Below are positions 33,683 through 45,596 of a stretch of DNA of 64,000 nt, in pieces. The translations under genes were made by a program, and so were the position numbers. The DNA is from Microglena sp. YARC (taxonomy: Eukaryota; Chlorophyta; Chlorophyceae; Chlamydomonadales; Chlamydomonadaceae), in NCBI GenBank assembly GCA_022414725.1, contig CM039462.1:41770857-41834856 (forward strand), given 5' to 3'. The notes under the pieces are model-generated. The model was given only the letters and a program-made list of their open reading frames with translations. It was not told where the DNA came from and ran no database searches. Position 1 is the stretch's first letter, and each line of letters starts with the position of its first letter.

Positions 33683-34617
33683 CCCAGTTGGCCGGCAAGA
33701 GATATTTCAGAAGCTAGGATCCAGTAAAAACATCAACATTTTGGAGGCTGTCGATGTCGAAGGTATTATGTCTGAAGTTTTTGAGTCATGGAGGTTTAAG
33801 TACCCAAGTGACACCAATGCAGTTAGAGACATCCCTGATGAGAGAAGGGTTGGCTTTAAACGCCTCCGATACCAAAAATGGTTCGCAGCCAACAGCAATG
33901 ATGAGAATGGCTTGATTCCCTTTACATCCGCCTTACATAAGCAGGATCAGATTCGTTCTATAGCACAGTTTAGAATGGGTTCCCATTGGCTGAACACAGA
34001 AAGAATGAGGGTGGTGGATAGAGCACACATCCCTCGCTCAATGAGACACTGTCAAATGTGTGGGTTCCAAAAAACTGAGGATGAAATGCATATGTTTGAG
34101 TGCCCTTTTTATAATGATATTCGCCTCCGCTACCAGAATCTGTTTACAGATATTTTATAGGCATGTCCATGAGGATACCGACTTAACCGTATGGAATGTG
34201 GAATTCTGCGATTCCACATTCAGAACCTTTATGAATGGAAATGGCACTAAGTCTTTTTGGAGCAACCTAGCCGACTATCTTTCTACTTGTAGAAGAGCAA
34301 GACAGGAAGCCCTGGACTGCTTAGTGGCACCGTAATTTATTATCCCTTTTTTTTCTTCTTGAGACTTCTCATTTGTTAGCTTCTTACCTCCGCCACTGTA
34401 AGTGGTTGAGATCTGGGTCCTGCTCTAAGGGGTTTAATACCTACGCCACCAAAACGGTGGTTGGGAGTTTGGTTTGTTTGTCCTCGACACACCCCTGATG
34501 TAATGGGTTTTTTTGCTTTGTGGGTGCTTTTTCTTTTTGTTTAAAGCACAGAGTCTCATACACCCTCGCGGTGTCAAGTAGACTTTAACATGTAATGTAA
34601 TGTAATGTAATGTAATA
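33683..34617 (+). mobile_element. 5'-truncated LINE with (TAATG)n tail
   Basis: Coding remnant, then a 3' untranslated region, then about five TGTAA/TAATG units at 34590-34616. The tail differs from the (ATC)n tail of the LINE at 30.9 kb, so at least two LINE families are present. Confidence 0.7.
33700..34335 (+). pseudogene. LINE ORF2 C-terminal remnant with zinc-binding motif
   Basis: An open stretch includes IAQFRMGSHWLNTERMRVVD and then a Cys/His cluster C-x2-C-x9-H-x3-C (HCQMCG...EMHMFECPF) followed by Arg-rich residues, typical of the end of non-LTR ORF2 proteins after the reverse transcriptase. Near 34155 the frame shifts by one; the next frame continues with DTDLTVWNVEF and ends at 34333. 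The reverse transcriptase and endonuclease are absent, so it is a 5'-truncated dead copy. Confidence 0.7.
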
Positions 34618-35326
34618 CAACACTTGTCTCTACTACAGTGCACTTTTCAATCCCGGGATGTACTAACATAAACCAACATATGTTTGAAATTGTTCAAACT
34701 GTGCTTTCGGTAGTCCCGACGAGGGCGATCAACAAAGCCACTGGCCCTGTTATTCACTTTTGAATTAATTTATCCCTTCACACAGCCTCACCCGACGGAC
34801 CCCCAAAATACTCGAGCACATCAGGAATTTCCCGGATTCGGAAACCAAACTGAATCTCAAGGGGAGTGTTTGGATATTCCCAGAGATACTACTCGCGAGT
34901 ATACGGTACTCGTCCCTTCGTTCAGGTTGTAGTTACCCGTAGCTACCCGGGACTGCAGGGCAACAAAAACGCGGGAACCAAAAAGCCAAACTTGAAATTG
35001 TTGAGCCATGGATTAGTGCTTGAACCTACCACAGAAGGAGAAATAGGATAAATGAAATTCCAGTCCGTCCGTGGAAAGTGGTTGTAGCTACACCTTTCTC
35101 CAGTTTGAATTGTTTTCGAACTGACGCTTAGTTTGCCCGTACCCTGAGTAGTTCTAGTGGCGGCTACACGCGGTACATAGAAAGGAGCATGCACGCAGCA
35201 AATATTCGCCAGCACTCCATAACTCTGAAAATCTATGTCAATTTCATGCATATCGCCGTCCTCATGGATGCCGGCAGCTTTTTGTATGCAGCCTATGGAT
35301 ACTAATTTATAATTATCTTCCCACAC

Positions 35327-35505
35327 AACATTTTGAACATGGGGTCGCATAAGTTCAGATATATTGAAGCGACAAGAGAAAAATGGAGGGGACAAGTGTC
35401 CTTGACGACAATGGCTCAACTTGAGCTCCCTGAGATCATTCGGGGGAGCAATCTCTATACATCATGTTACCCCACACAAGAGGAGGCTGCTAGAGCAGTA
35501 GACAG
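35327..35505 (+). CDS. Gene C exon 1: first AP2 domain, acceptor lost
   Basis: 179 nt, open: [42 protein letters not shown], donor GACAG|GTACGG. The expected CCCACAG acceptor reads CCCACAC here. The frame also stays open into the intron to about 35683. In-exon ATG at 35339. Confidence 0.7.
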
Positions 35506-36034
35506 GTACGGTTCCTTCCTCACAATGCATGTGCGTTTCATGGGTATCCAAATAGACAAGGAGAGGAACCTGCCCAACGGCGAAAATGCGGACCTTCTAA
35601 ACGAAATATTGGGTAACCATTTGGGGAAATGCTTTGGCCGATTGCCTGATTTCCGGTATTCAAAATCTTGGAGCCTCCAATAATCCTGGCGATTACAAAT
35701 ATTTCGGCCGTGGCAATTATGCATGCCTTTGAAACATATTATATTTCAGGTTCTCCAGTGCTGCCGATGGGAATAGTGCTCAATCTAATTGTTCAATTTT
35801 GCTCATGGAAGTCTGTGCATCTCTTTGCGTTTCATATTGTTTCTCCATAACTACTTCTGCTTGGGATGGGGGACAGATCAGTTTTTCATTTCCCGGGAAT
35901 TATATAATCTGTGATAGGCACCAGCCACCTTCCCCGAGGTTCCATACATAGAAAGTATACCAGACTGTCCGGCAAAAATTATACAACCACTTAGGTGTGT
36001 AGCCTTGCAAGATATACAGCCGTTTCGTTTTACA

Positions 36035-36110
36035 GCCTAGCCGGTAAAGGCATAGCCAAATAGGCTAAATGGGCTTTTCCCACCTAAATATTGGGAAGGA
36101 CTATATACAT
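36035..36110 (+). mobile_element. SINE-like dispersed repeat
   Basis: TAGCCAAATAGGCTAAATGG fits the pol III A-box consensus TRGYNNARNNG. A related copy lies at 52143-52210 in the same intron of gene D. Confidence 0.55.
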
Positions 36111-36348
36111 AAGAAGCATAGATTAACAGAACCCCAACAAATCCCAGTAAACGATCGGTGCCTGGAGTTTGTGCTATGCAGAATTGCAGATGATTTGAAT
36201 TCAATTTGAAAGACAAACATAATTCTTATTCTAAATATATTGGTGGATGTGTCCGATATCTTCATCATACCAAGATATCTTCATCTTACCAAGTCCTCGA
36301 CATTTAGCATGTTCTTAAATTGTTCAGATACATCATATGTATGGATAG

Positions 36349-36548
36349 GCAATATGATATCGTATGATATCATGACATCATACGATATTATATGATATCA
36401 TATGATGCCGGCAGTCTGACTAGGCTTAAGTTACCATTTACATACAATATCATATGATGCAATGTGTATGATATACGATCTGATGATATCATATGATATT
36501 ATACTCGCCTTTGGTCAAAATCATATGAAATGCTGAACCCTAATCATA
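36349..36548. repeat. ATCATATGAT-rich palindromic repeat, copy 2
   Basis: Same order of palindromes and the GGCAGTCTGACTAGGC core as 25283-25460. Confidence 0.7.
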
Positions 36549-36664
36549 TGGCATCAGCATCCGTACAACTGTCTCTAATTATCAACTGTTTTTCCGAAAC
36601 AGTGGCGTATTCGAAATTCCAAACAACATATTATCAACTACTTAATTACAGCTCCTTTCAGTGA

Positions 36665-36725
36665 TATGCAATGGTCTAGTGGAAGACCAGATCGCTTGGA
36701 GAGTCGAGGGTTTGACCCCCCCTCG
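36665..36725 (+). mobile_element. tRNA-like (SINE head) fragment
   Basis: A-box match TGGTCTAGTGG at 36672-36682 and B-box-like GGGTTTGACCCC at 36708-36719. No convincing acceptor stem or anticodon arm, so not called as a tRNA gene. Absent from the paralogous intron of D near 52.7 kb. Confidence 0.5.
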
Positions 36726-37220
36726 GTCGCTCTTAGCGTTGCAGGTCGTTGTCAACTACTTGGTCGTTTCCTTCAGCTCCCAACGTTTCCTCACTAAATC
36801 TGCGGCCATCTATGCTGTAGACGCTCTGAAGATAATGGAGGATTTGTCTCCCTTATTATTCATTATCTTGATATTTTCAATATGGAAGCTGTTTAGTAGT
36901 AGAGGGGCCAATGCTTTCTTCACAGTCTCTTGGGCACTCTTTAATTGGCCCATTCAGCATTTTTATGGCACAAGTGTATTGGCTATACTGTGTCAGTCTA
37001 CGGGTGTACTTGCCATTTTAAGTGTCCACTGATAAACACCTCCTGACCTTCACTCACACACACCATATTGCACATTGATACAAAAATACATGAGTGTGTA
37101 TGCAACAACTTTCGCGTACTTCCATGTAATGATATACAATACAACTAGATTCATGTAAGCAAATTTCAAGGCCACCCACTTGACACTGAGACACACCTAT
37201 AATGTTTCATGTGAATGCTT

Positions 37221-37450
37221 GCTCTCTACCCCCCAACCCCAACCCCAACCCCAACCCCAACCCCAACCCCAACCCCAACCCCAACCCCAACCCCAACCCC
37301 AACCCCAACCCCAACCCCAACCCCAACCCCAACCCCAACCCCAACCCAACCACAACCACAACCACAACCCCAACCCCAACCCCAACCCCAACCCAACCCC
37401 CAACCCAAATCCCAATCCCAATCCCAACCCCAACCCCAACCCCAACCCCT
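37221..37450 (+). repeat. (CCCCAA)n, TTGGGG-type interstitial array
   Basis: About 20 perfect CCCCAA units to about 37345, then degenerate CCACAA, CCCCAA and CCCAAT variants. TTGGGG is the Tetrahymena-type telomere unit. Here it replaces the CCCA-type arrays found at the same place in A, B and D, so local microsatellite drift is likelier than telomere insertion. Confidence 0.95.
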
Positions 37451-37609
37451 ATCAAGCACTCTCATACAAATACACAAACCCAGAAGCATAGCACCACCAG
37501 CATACAACAACAAAAATGATACCGCTAATATTTACAAAGTACTCATACACAAGAGCAAGAGCTGAGGCCCACACAATTCAATAACAATACTCTGTGTTGT
37601 GCTTGCAAG

Positions 37610-37757
37610 TATTTTATTCAAGCTGGGACGACAATCAGCAATGAACTTCAGCTTATCCAAGGATGATGAACATGAGTTGGACAGCATAGGACTTGAAGAA
37701 GTCATGGCACAGTTCAGGGCCATCGGCAAGTCTATATAAAACGACAAGTGCTTACAG
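37610..37757 (+). pseudogene. Gene C exon 2 with in-frame stop
   Basis: Open for [20 protein letters not shown] and [17 protein letters not shown], then TAA at 37737-37739 and an 8-nt deficit relative to D. Ends at CTTACAG|GTATTTG. Confidence 0.8.
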
Positions 37758-37919
37758 GTATTTGACCTTATGCAACACATCACATGGCTGTCGTTGGTTT
37801 TAACCTTGTCTTCCAACAGCAATCAAATTACCTGGCCTGTGCATGCATTTATCTGTATCAGTCACGACAGGATACCATCCAAACACTGATCAAACACGTT
37901 CTCCCTCCCATTCACAGGC

Positions 37920-39480
37920 CCTGCCCCCCCTCCCCACACACACACATGCACACACAAGCCCAACCCAACAAACACACACGTACAAACGCATACACACATA
38001 TTCACCCCACCACACCCTCAACACCCAATATTCCTCAGAACACCACACACACCACAACCTCTACACCCCAACCTCCATCCCCCAACCCCCGACCACCACA
38101 CCCCTTGCCCTACTTCCTTTGTCCCTAGTTTCCACCCCACAACCCATCCCCCATGCCCCCCCATCCAGCCCCACACCCCTTGGCCCACTCCCCTTTCCCC
38201 TTTCCCCAACCTTTACCCCCCACCCCCACCCCCCATGCCCCACCCACCACGCCCCACACACCACCCACCACACTCCTTCCCTACTACCTATGACCCACAC
38301 CCCACACCCCACACCCTACCACCCCACCACCCAACACTCAGCCCCGATGCCCCTGGACCCACTCCCCTCTCCCCACGCCCCGCGCCCTACCCCCCACCTC
38401 CCCACACCCCTTGCCCACGCCCCACCACCCACCATCCACCACCAAGCGCCGATGGCCCTTGACATAGTAACATTTCCTCACCCCCCACGCCCTACCCCCA
38501 CCCCCACGCCCCTTACCCCCACCGCCCACCACCCCACCATCCAGCCACGGTGCCCCTTGGTCCACTCCCTTTTCCTCACCCCCCGCGCTCCACGCCCTAT
38601 CCCCATCCCCCAAACCCTTAGTTTTACCCAGCCACCACCACCCACCAACAAGCCCTGATGCGCCTTGACTCACTCTCCTTTCCCCATGCCCCCCCCCCCC
38701 CTCCCCCCCAACTCCCCTTGCCCCACACCCCACACCCCACCACCAACCACCCAGCCTCGCTGATCCTTGACCCACTCCCTTTTCCCCACGCCCCACGCCC
38801 TACACCCCACCCCCTTGCCCCTCCCCCCACCACCCATCGCCCAGCCATGATGCACCTTGACCCACTCCTCTTTATTTCCAAACACCCTACGCCCTACCCC
38901 CCCACGCCGCTTGCCCCACGCCCCACCACCCACGCCCAACGCCACAGCCCCCCACCACCCCCCACCAGCCTCGAAGAGCCTTGACCCACTCCCCTTTCTC
39001 CGCGCCCCATGCCCCACGCCCTACCCCCCACCCCCACACGCCCCTTGACCCACGCCCACCACCCACGCCCACGCCCCAGACCCCACCACCCCCCACCCAG
39101 CCCGATGCCCCTTGACCCACTCCTCTTTCCCCACGCCCCATCCCCTACCCCCACCCCTCCATGCCCCTTGCCCCCAGCCCCACCACCCAGGCCCCAAGCC
39201 CAGCCCCAAACACCCACCAACCATCCCTGATGCCCCTTGACCCACTCCTCTTTCCCCCACGATCCGAGACCTACCCCCCACACCCTCACGCCCCCTGCTG
39301 CACGACCCAGTGCTCCACACCTGGCCCCTATGCCACTTGGCCCACTCCCCTTTCCCCATGCCCCCCCCCCCCATGCCCCTTGCTCCCCCTCCCCCCCCAC
39401 CCACCCACCCACCCACCACCCACCCATTACCACCACCCAGGCCCTATGCCCCTTTGACCCACACCCATGCCTCATCCCCT
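37920..39480. repeat. Satellite block S1 in gene C intron 2
   Basis: Degenerate units of about 110-170 bp containing TTGACCCACTCC, CTTTCCCCACGCCCC and CACCACCCACC. A related block lies at 60590-61060 in gene D. Confidence 0.9.
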
Positions 39481-40289
39481 CATCCCTCGGAAGAACAAAC
39501 TACACACCCCACACACAACCCAAACATAGGACATTCACTACACACACACGCCAAATTACCCATACAACGCACCAACCACTATCCTCCACACAACACACAC
39601 CATCATTCACACACAACACACCACCATCCAACCTACACCCCCCACACACCACAATCCACACACCACACCACCATGCACCATCCACACACCACCATCCATA
39701 CCCACCATCCACACACCACACATCACACACCACCATCCATACCCTACCATACATACCACCCACCTTAAATAACCCACCACCCACCAACTTCTGCACACCA
39801 CGTACCACCATCCACCCACCACCCTCCACCCAGCACCCTCCACCCGTTATCCAACACCCCCCACCCTGCTCCACCCTCCACCACCCTCCACCCCACAAAC
39901 CATACACACCATATACACCACACACCACACACACCACATTCCACAGCTAACACAACACACACAAAAACAGCACACCACACACCACACACCACAAACCACA
40001 CCTTTCACACACTGCACACCACATCACACGCAGATCCAACCCCTCCACACACACCTCACCCGCCCCCCAAACAACACACCGCACACCCCACAGCCCTCGC
40101 TCATAAAACACAGACCACAAACCACCTCTCACACCCGCCACCCGTCAGCCTCCCCACCCCAAAACTACACACATGAAACCCCACGCCCCCCACACACCAC
40201 AGCACACGGACCCCACACACCCCACACCCCACACACCAAATGTCACACACCACACACCACACACCATTCGAACATCCCCCACCTCCCTG

Positions 40290-40325
<36 letters not shown>

Positions 40326-41040
40326 ACTCCCACCCCCCCATCCCCAATCCTCCACCCGACGGCCCTCCCAACCCACCCCCCAACCCACGCACAACGCACC
40401 CCACCAACCCCTAACCCCCCAACCCCCCAACCCACCCCACTCCCACCCCACACCCTCCACCCTACAGCCCCCACACAACCCACACCCCACACCCCGCACA
40501 CCCCTCAACCCCTTTCTCCCCCACCCCATGGCCTTGTCACCCCACACCCCCCACACCCCACACCATGTCTGTTACATCCCACATCCCACATCCCTGACAC
40601 CCCACACAACTACACGCCACACCCCACACTACACACCACACACCACACACCACACACCAGACATCACACACCACTCACCACACACCACTCACCACACATC
40701 AAACACCACACCCGCCACGCAACTTACCCCACAACACACGCTCATCACACCAAACATCCGGCACCCTGCAGCCCCCACACCACACAGCCCCCACAACCCC
40801 CGCCCCCGCCCAAAACCCCATCCCCACACCCAACACCCAACGGCCCCCACACCCTACTCCCCACACCCCACACCCCAAATACTGCACACCTCACACCATA
40901 CACCACACATAACACACCATACACACCACACACTAATGCACACCACCATACACTGCTCACCACACACTACAAATCACCATACTCCACTACACCATCTCAT
41001 ACCACACCCAACACACACCACAATTCATGACTTTACATTG
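39480..41040. repeat. Satellite block S2 in gene C intron 2
   Basis: CACACC, CCACCATCC and CCCACACC satellite. AACCCACCACCCACCAACTT at 39772 and CACCCGCCACCC near 40135 recur in the same order in gene D at 61126 and 61491, so the satellite is a higher-order repeat. Confidence 0.9.
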
Positions 41041-41088
41041 CAGCACATCACAGCACATCACAGCAATGTATCATCACAATATTTGCAG

Positions 41089-41162
41089 GGGAGTTACCCA
41101 CCAAGGCAAACGCTGACGGGCATATTTAGCAGTGACTACAGCATCCCGTCGCAACGTTTGCC
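41089..41162 (+). pseudogene. Extra, truncated copy of AP2 exon 3 in gene C intron 2
   Basis: Acceptor ATATTTGCAG then GGGAGTTACC, ending GCATCCCGTCGCAACGTTTG like the real exon 3 at 42095. The conserved Trp codon is TGA, and the copy stops where the 28-bp satellite begins. Confidence 0.75.
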
Positions 41163-41966
41163 ACACATCACACACCACACACACCTAACCACACATCACA
41201 CACCACACACACCTAACCACACATCACACACCACACACACCTAACCACACATCACACACCACACACACCTAACCACACATCACATACCACACACACCTAA
41301 CAACACATCACGCACCACACACACCTAACCACACATCACACACCACACACACCTAACCACACATCACACACCACACACACCTAACCACACATCACACACC
41401 ACACACACCTAACCACACATCACACACCACACACACCTAACCACACATCACACACCACACACACCTAACCACACATCACACACCACACACACCTAACCAC
41501 ACATCACACACCACACACACCTAACCACACATCACACACCACACACACCTAACCACACATCACACACCACACACACCTAACCACACATCACACACCACAC
41601 ACACCTAACCACACATCACACACCACACACACCTAACCACACATCACACACCACACACACCTAACCACACATCACACACCACACACACCTAACCACACAT
41701 CACACACCACACACACCTAACCACACATCACACACCACACACACCTAACCACACATCACACACCACACACACCTAACCACACATCACACACCACACACAC
41801 CTAACCACACATCACACACCACACACACCTAACCACACATCACACACCACACACACCTAACCACACATCACACACCACACACACCTAACCACACATCACA
41901 CACCACACACACCTAACCACACATCACACACCACACACACCTAACCACACATCACACACCACACAC
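41163..41966. repeat. 28-bp satellite, about 28 near-identical units
   Basis: The unit is CACACATCACACACCACACA plus CACCTAAC. The phase is exact across 15 units (rows 420 bp apart are identical); only about three variant bases are seen, near 41280-41325. Much more homogeneous than the surrounding satellite. Confidence 0.97.
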
Positions 41967-42094
41967 AGTGCAAATACTAACCACAAACCACATATACAAA
42001 ATTACAAACCACCAATCTCAAACCACCAACCACAACTCATGACTATTCTTTGAAGCACATCATGGCACATAATATCTGATCAAAATATCTGCAG

Positions 42095-42238
42095 GGGAGT
42101 TAACTTTATTCGACCCTCTAAGCGCTGGCAGGCAACGATATATGTGACTACTGCATCCCGTCGCAACGTTTGCCTTGGTAGTTTTAGTGAGGAAGCTGAG
42201 GCAGGGATGTATTATGATAGAGCCGCCATTGCCATTGG
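42095..42238 (+). CDS. Gene C exon 3: core of second AP2 domain
   Basis: 144 nt between ATATCTGCAG and GTATGTCTC. It encodes GVNFIRPSKRWQATIYV, ASRRNVCLGSFSEEAEAG and [11 protein letters not shown], a textbook AP2 core with all landmarks. Joined to exon 2 of an intact paralogue it would read SAYRGV. Confidence 0.88.
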
Positions 42239-42993
42239 GTATGTCTCTCTCATAAATTAATTGACACTGTTTTTGAAACATGTTCCATCCATTACACAAT
42301 AGCATACATATACTTGCATCCCTTGAGTTTGTTAATCGCAATTGCTCTGGAATGCTTCATCATTGGATATGTCTGCTCTGGCTTCAAACCAAAATATGGC
42401 CAAGACAGACACAAGCACCAATTGAGATTCCCCAAATCTGAGCATTTGGCGCCTTCTTGCCCATTGTGGCACTTTAGGTCTGTCTATAATGCGGCGGTAA
42501 CCCAAGATTGAAGGGATTTTAAAAAATGAAATCCAAATCATCCGCTGAATAACTACAATGAAAAGTGTAAGCAAAGGTGTAGGAACATGATCACTTGGAT
42601 GTTGTTATCATTATGTGGCACCACGAGAACACGTTTTATGATAGCCTAAAGCAAAAAGAAGAAAAATGCAGAGGTTAAAGAAAAAAGAAGAAAAATGCAG
42701 AAAAATGCAAAAAAAGAAGAAAAATACAGATGTTAAAGAAAAAAGAAGAGAAAGCAAAAAAAGAAGAAAAATGCAGATGTTGCATTTGTATTCAAAATGA
42801 CAGGTTGACAGTATACAACTTGTGCACTGCCTAGCTCCTTGACCTGCAGTTTGGAACCAATTAACATCTTGTTCTTGTTTGTATTCTTGTTCTCCTTGAT
42901 GTTGTTCTTGTCAACCTCATGGGACGAATGGAGCCTCTACATGCTCTGAAAATTTATAAAAATAATATGCTCCACCTGCAATTCTGTTAACAG

Positions 42994-43027
42994 GAGGCAA
43001 GATAAGGATCTCAACTTTCTGAACAAA
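42994..43027 (+). pseudogene. Gene C exon 4, truncated
   Basis: Starts after CTGTTAACAG with RRQDKDLNFLN, then diverges. The remaining 150 nt and most of the following intron are deleted, so only 80 bp separates it from exon 5. Confidence 0.75.
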
Positions 43028-43106
43028 CGGGTTTCTTCCTTATCTGCTGTCTTGCTTCGCACTTGATTGCTCATCATGATGGTCAAAACGTATCTTCCCA
43101 TTTCAG

Positions 43107-43223
43107 GCTGCCCAAAGGCTACAAGGGAAAAGCCTATGCCCTCCTGGATCATCCCAGCCTAACGCCAATTGTCCCGGGCCAAGTGGATATCAGCTTCTAA
43201 TAACTAATCCATGACAGCAGCAG
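43107..43223 (+). pseudogene. Gene C exon 5 (117 nt)
   Basis: Acceptor CCCATTTCAG, end ACAGCAGCAG|GTTCGTG. Two bases shorter than in A and B, and the frame meets a TGA at 43213. CPPGSSQPNANCPGPSG is still readable. Confidence 0.65.
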
Positions 43224-43399
43224 GTTCGTGTTGTCATCATTGTTGTGTCAAACATTGAATGCTATGATTCAACTGTGGCCAACAGGATTTTCACGATGTC
43301 CCCAAATATCCGGCTTGTTTCTATTATGTTTTCTATTCTTCCTTGCATTTATCATATGTTTGGCTTCATGTACGTGGGTGCCAAAATCAATACAGACAA

Positions 43400-43481
43400 T
43401 ACCATCAAGAAGAAGAACAACAACAACAGAAACGACGACGAAAATGACGACGATGATGATGACGACGACTACGACAACAAT

Positions 43482-43524
<43 letters not shown>
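43400..43524. repeat. (AAG)/(GAC)/(CAA) trinucleotide tract, gene C
   Basis: AAGAAGAACAACAAC, then GACGACGAAAATGACG, then about 14 CAA units; the position matches the CAA arrays of A and B. Confidence 0.9.
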
Positions 43525-43528
<4 letters not shown>

Positions 43529-43565
43529 AGGGGCAACCTACTGCAGTCTTCTCACATGGGAGCAG

Positions 43566-43627
43566 CAGATGCGTCCATGCCAGAGTGTGTCGAGGATGAT
43601 AGCACCCTTGAGGGAACATGGGGAGAG
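43566..43627 (+). CDS. Gene C 62-nt acidic exon
   Basis: Between CATGGGAGCAG and GTAGGTG. It encodes DASMPECVEDDSTLEGTWGE. Same length and phase as A and B. Confidence 0.65.
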
Positions 43628-43639
43628 GTAGGTGCTCTT

Positions 43640-43745
43640 GATTTCCTTGAGGATACGGCTGCCCTTAGTTATGCATCATTTTTAGTCACTTTCATTTCCT
43701 TGAGGATACGGCTGCCCTTAGTTATGCATCATTTTTAGTCACTTT
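43640..43745. repeat. 50-bp tandem duplication
   Basis: TTTCCTTGAGGATACGGCTG and CCCTTAGTTATGCATCATTT occur twice in succession. Confidence 0.9.
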
Positions 43746-44094
43746 CGTTGTAACATATTTCGTGGTTTTAGGTGCTCATGCCGGCATTCCGTTCTAGATT
43801 AAAGTAGCCTTGTTTGTTTGTTTTATTTAGGTGGCTTAATTCTGGCTTGGAGCTGATATATAGTTGGTTAAATAAATAAATAGCTGTACACGGACACACA
43901 CACAGACAATACTTTGGTGTGTTTTTCAATATAGTGTGTTATCTGATTTTACTATTTACCCCCTGCATCAACCCATATGTAGAGGCAATTATATGATCTT
44001 TGACATAAGCACCACCACCACCATGATAAGCATGCGTGTGCGTGTATGTATCGTAGTTCCCTTCCATCCACCATTCGCACTTACACCCATACAG

Positions 44095-44249
44095 GACGTG
44101 GGCATGGCCGCAGGTGAGACGGGCTTCGGAGATAGACAGGCTGGCGCTGATGCTGGCCCCAGGGTTGGCTCTATTCAAGCACACCATGTAGAGAAAGCAG
44201 ATAAGCACATCCTTAATGACAAGGACACCTGCAACAAAGGTCGTGGCAG
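44095..44249 (+). CDS. Gene C putative exon after the 62-nt exon
   Basis: 155 nt between ACACCCATACAG and the strong donor GTAAGATGG. It encodes DVGMAAGETGFGDRQAG and HHVEKADKHILNDK. It starts in phase 0, matching the 62-nt exon. No domain recognised. Confidence 0.5.
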
Positions 44250-44328
44250 GTAAGATGGCTTAATGTGCCCTTATTCTACTTGGCATCAGGTCCTATGTTG
44301 TATAGTTGCGATTTGTTGGGCACCAGGT

Positions 44329-44535
44329 CGCTGTTTTTCTTTTCAGCTACGAGCAAAGCTAATAGGCAGCTCCACAGACCTAATTTCTCTATATCCAAAG
44401 AAACCTAGTGCATCTGGAAGTTGATATCGTCAGCTTTCAAGCACTCCTGGAATCTTTGGTTTTGCCTAGTACCTGTCTCAGGGACTGAGGGAGCTGTCTA
44501 GAAGGTGGTGCTGGTGGCCGAAAAGGCAAGCAGTG
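44329..44535. mobile_element. hAT-like MITE, 207 bp
   Basis: The left end CTTTTCAGCTACGAGC continues to TAATAGGCAGCTCC; the right end is complementary (GGGAGCTGTCTAGAAGG to GGCCGAAAAGG, ending CAGTG). Flanking 8-mers match at 5 of 8. Confidence 0.65.
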
Positions 44536-45596
44536 CCCCTAGTTATTAAGTCCTTGTCTGGGCATTTTTCATGACCAAACAAACAAGTTCACAAAATATC
44601 CACTTGATTTTTAATATTATCAGCAGACTTGAAGCCATAAATTGTGCTTGCACCATTAAATCCGTGAACAGTGCAGACGTTGAGCGGCCCAAAGGCTGTT
44701 AGGCCATGTCATCTAACCAACCAACGAACCTCTTCAACTAACCCAACAACCAACCAACTAGCCCTTTCCCACCATTTATATGCACAGCAGGAAACCATCA
44801 TTTCTGAAAGCTTGTCCTCGAGTTGTGCGTGAGCTTGTGAGTCATCAGCACGCATGGCCGCTCCTGGGTCCAGTAGAACATGTAGTGCCCCCCCCCCCCC
44901 CCCCCCCCCCCTCCACCCACCCACAGTTGTCAAACAGATTACCTTGCCCCACCACCCAAGCCAACTCACTCCAGCCAACCAACTGACCTTGCCCCACCAC
45001 TAACACTCACAGCAGATTACTCTTCTGTCCAGTAGAGCTGGAGATTGGCGGCAATTGGGAGGAGGGAGTTTGCACTAGGAGACTGAAAAGGAAGCACAAC
45101 GGCACTGAAGCCAAGCAGCTGGCTGCAGGGGTGCCACCTGTTGCCCCCCTGCCCCCCTCGCATGCCACCGCAACCCCAAATAAAAGTAGGCCATCCCTTG
45201 TTTAACATGAACTATGGTGCTGCCCCTGATTTTGGCTGGGTTACAGAACAGGCTACACCTTTGCCCTTCTCCCAACCCCAATCAACACTTAACTGAACCT
45301 ATTGGCCTCAGCGGTGCCACCAGTCGTCCCCCTGCCCCCCTCTCATACTTGCAATACCTGTTGGAAGAGTGAGCTATCACTTTATTTAAGTGGGGCGTAG
45401 CATTTGATGATAGTTGCACCAAAAAAGCCTTGTGCACCATCATAACATATTATCAGTTGTTTCATCTTATTATTCATATTCATTTCCATTCTCAGTTTCC
45501 ATAAGGTTGGGCATATATGAAATAACAAACTGAAGATAATCATGTATTTTGGACCCGCAGGCTCTAGGGCGGCAGGAGCTGCAGGTGGTGGTGGTT

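Larger units (their letters stand above)
29073..34770. other. TE-rich interval between genes B and C
   Basis: No gene of the AP2 family recognised. It holds hAT-like MITEs, two LINE 3' ends and a CAGACCGAGACC minisatellite. At 32.1-33.3 kb nothing convincing is seen. Confidence 0.6.

Noticed and set aside
37960..41030. Several Pro/His/Thr-rich open frames of 150-290 codons
   Set aside because: They arise from C-rich satellite lacking stops; no conserved start, domain or splice context.
41163..41966. CRISPR-like array
   Set aside because: Continuous 28-bp tandem repeat with no spacers, in a eukaryotic intron.
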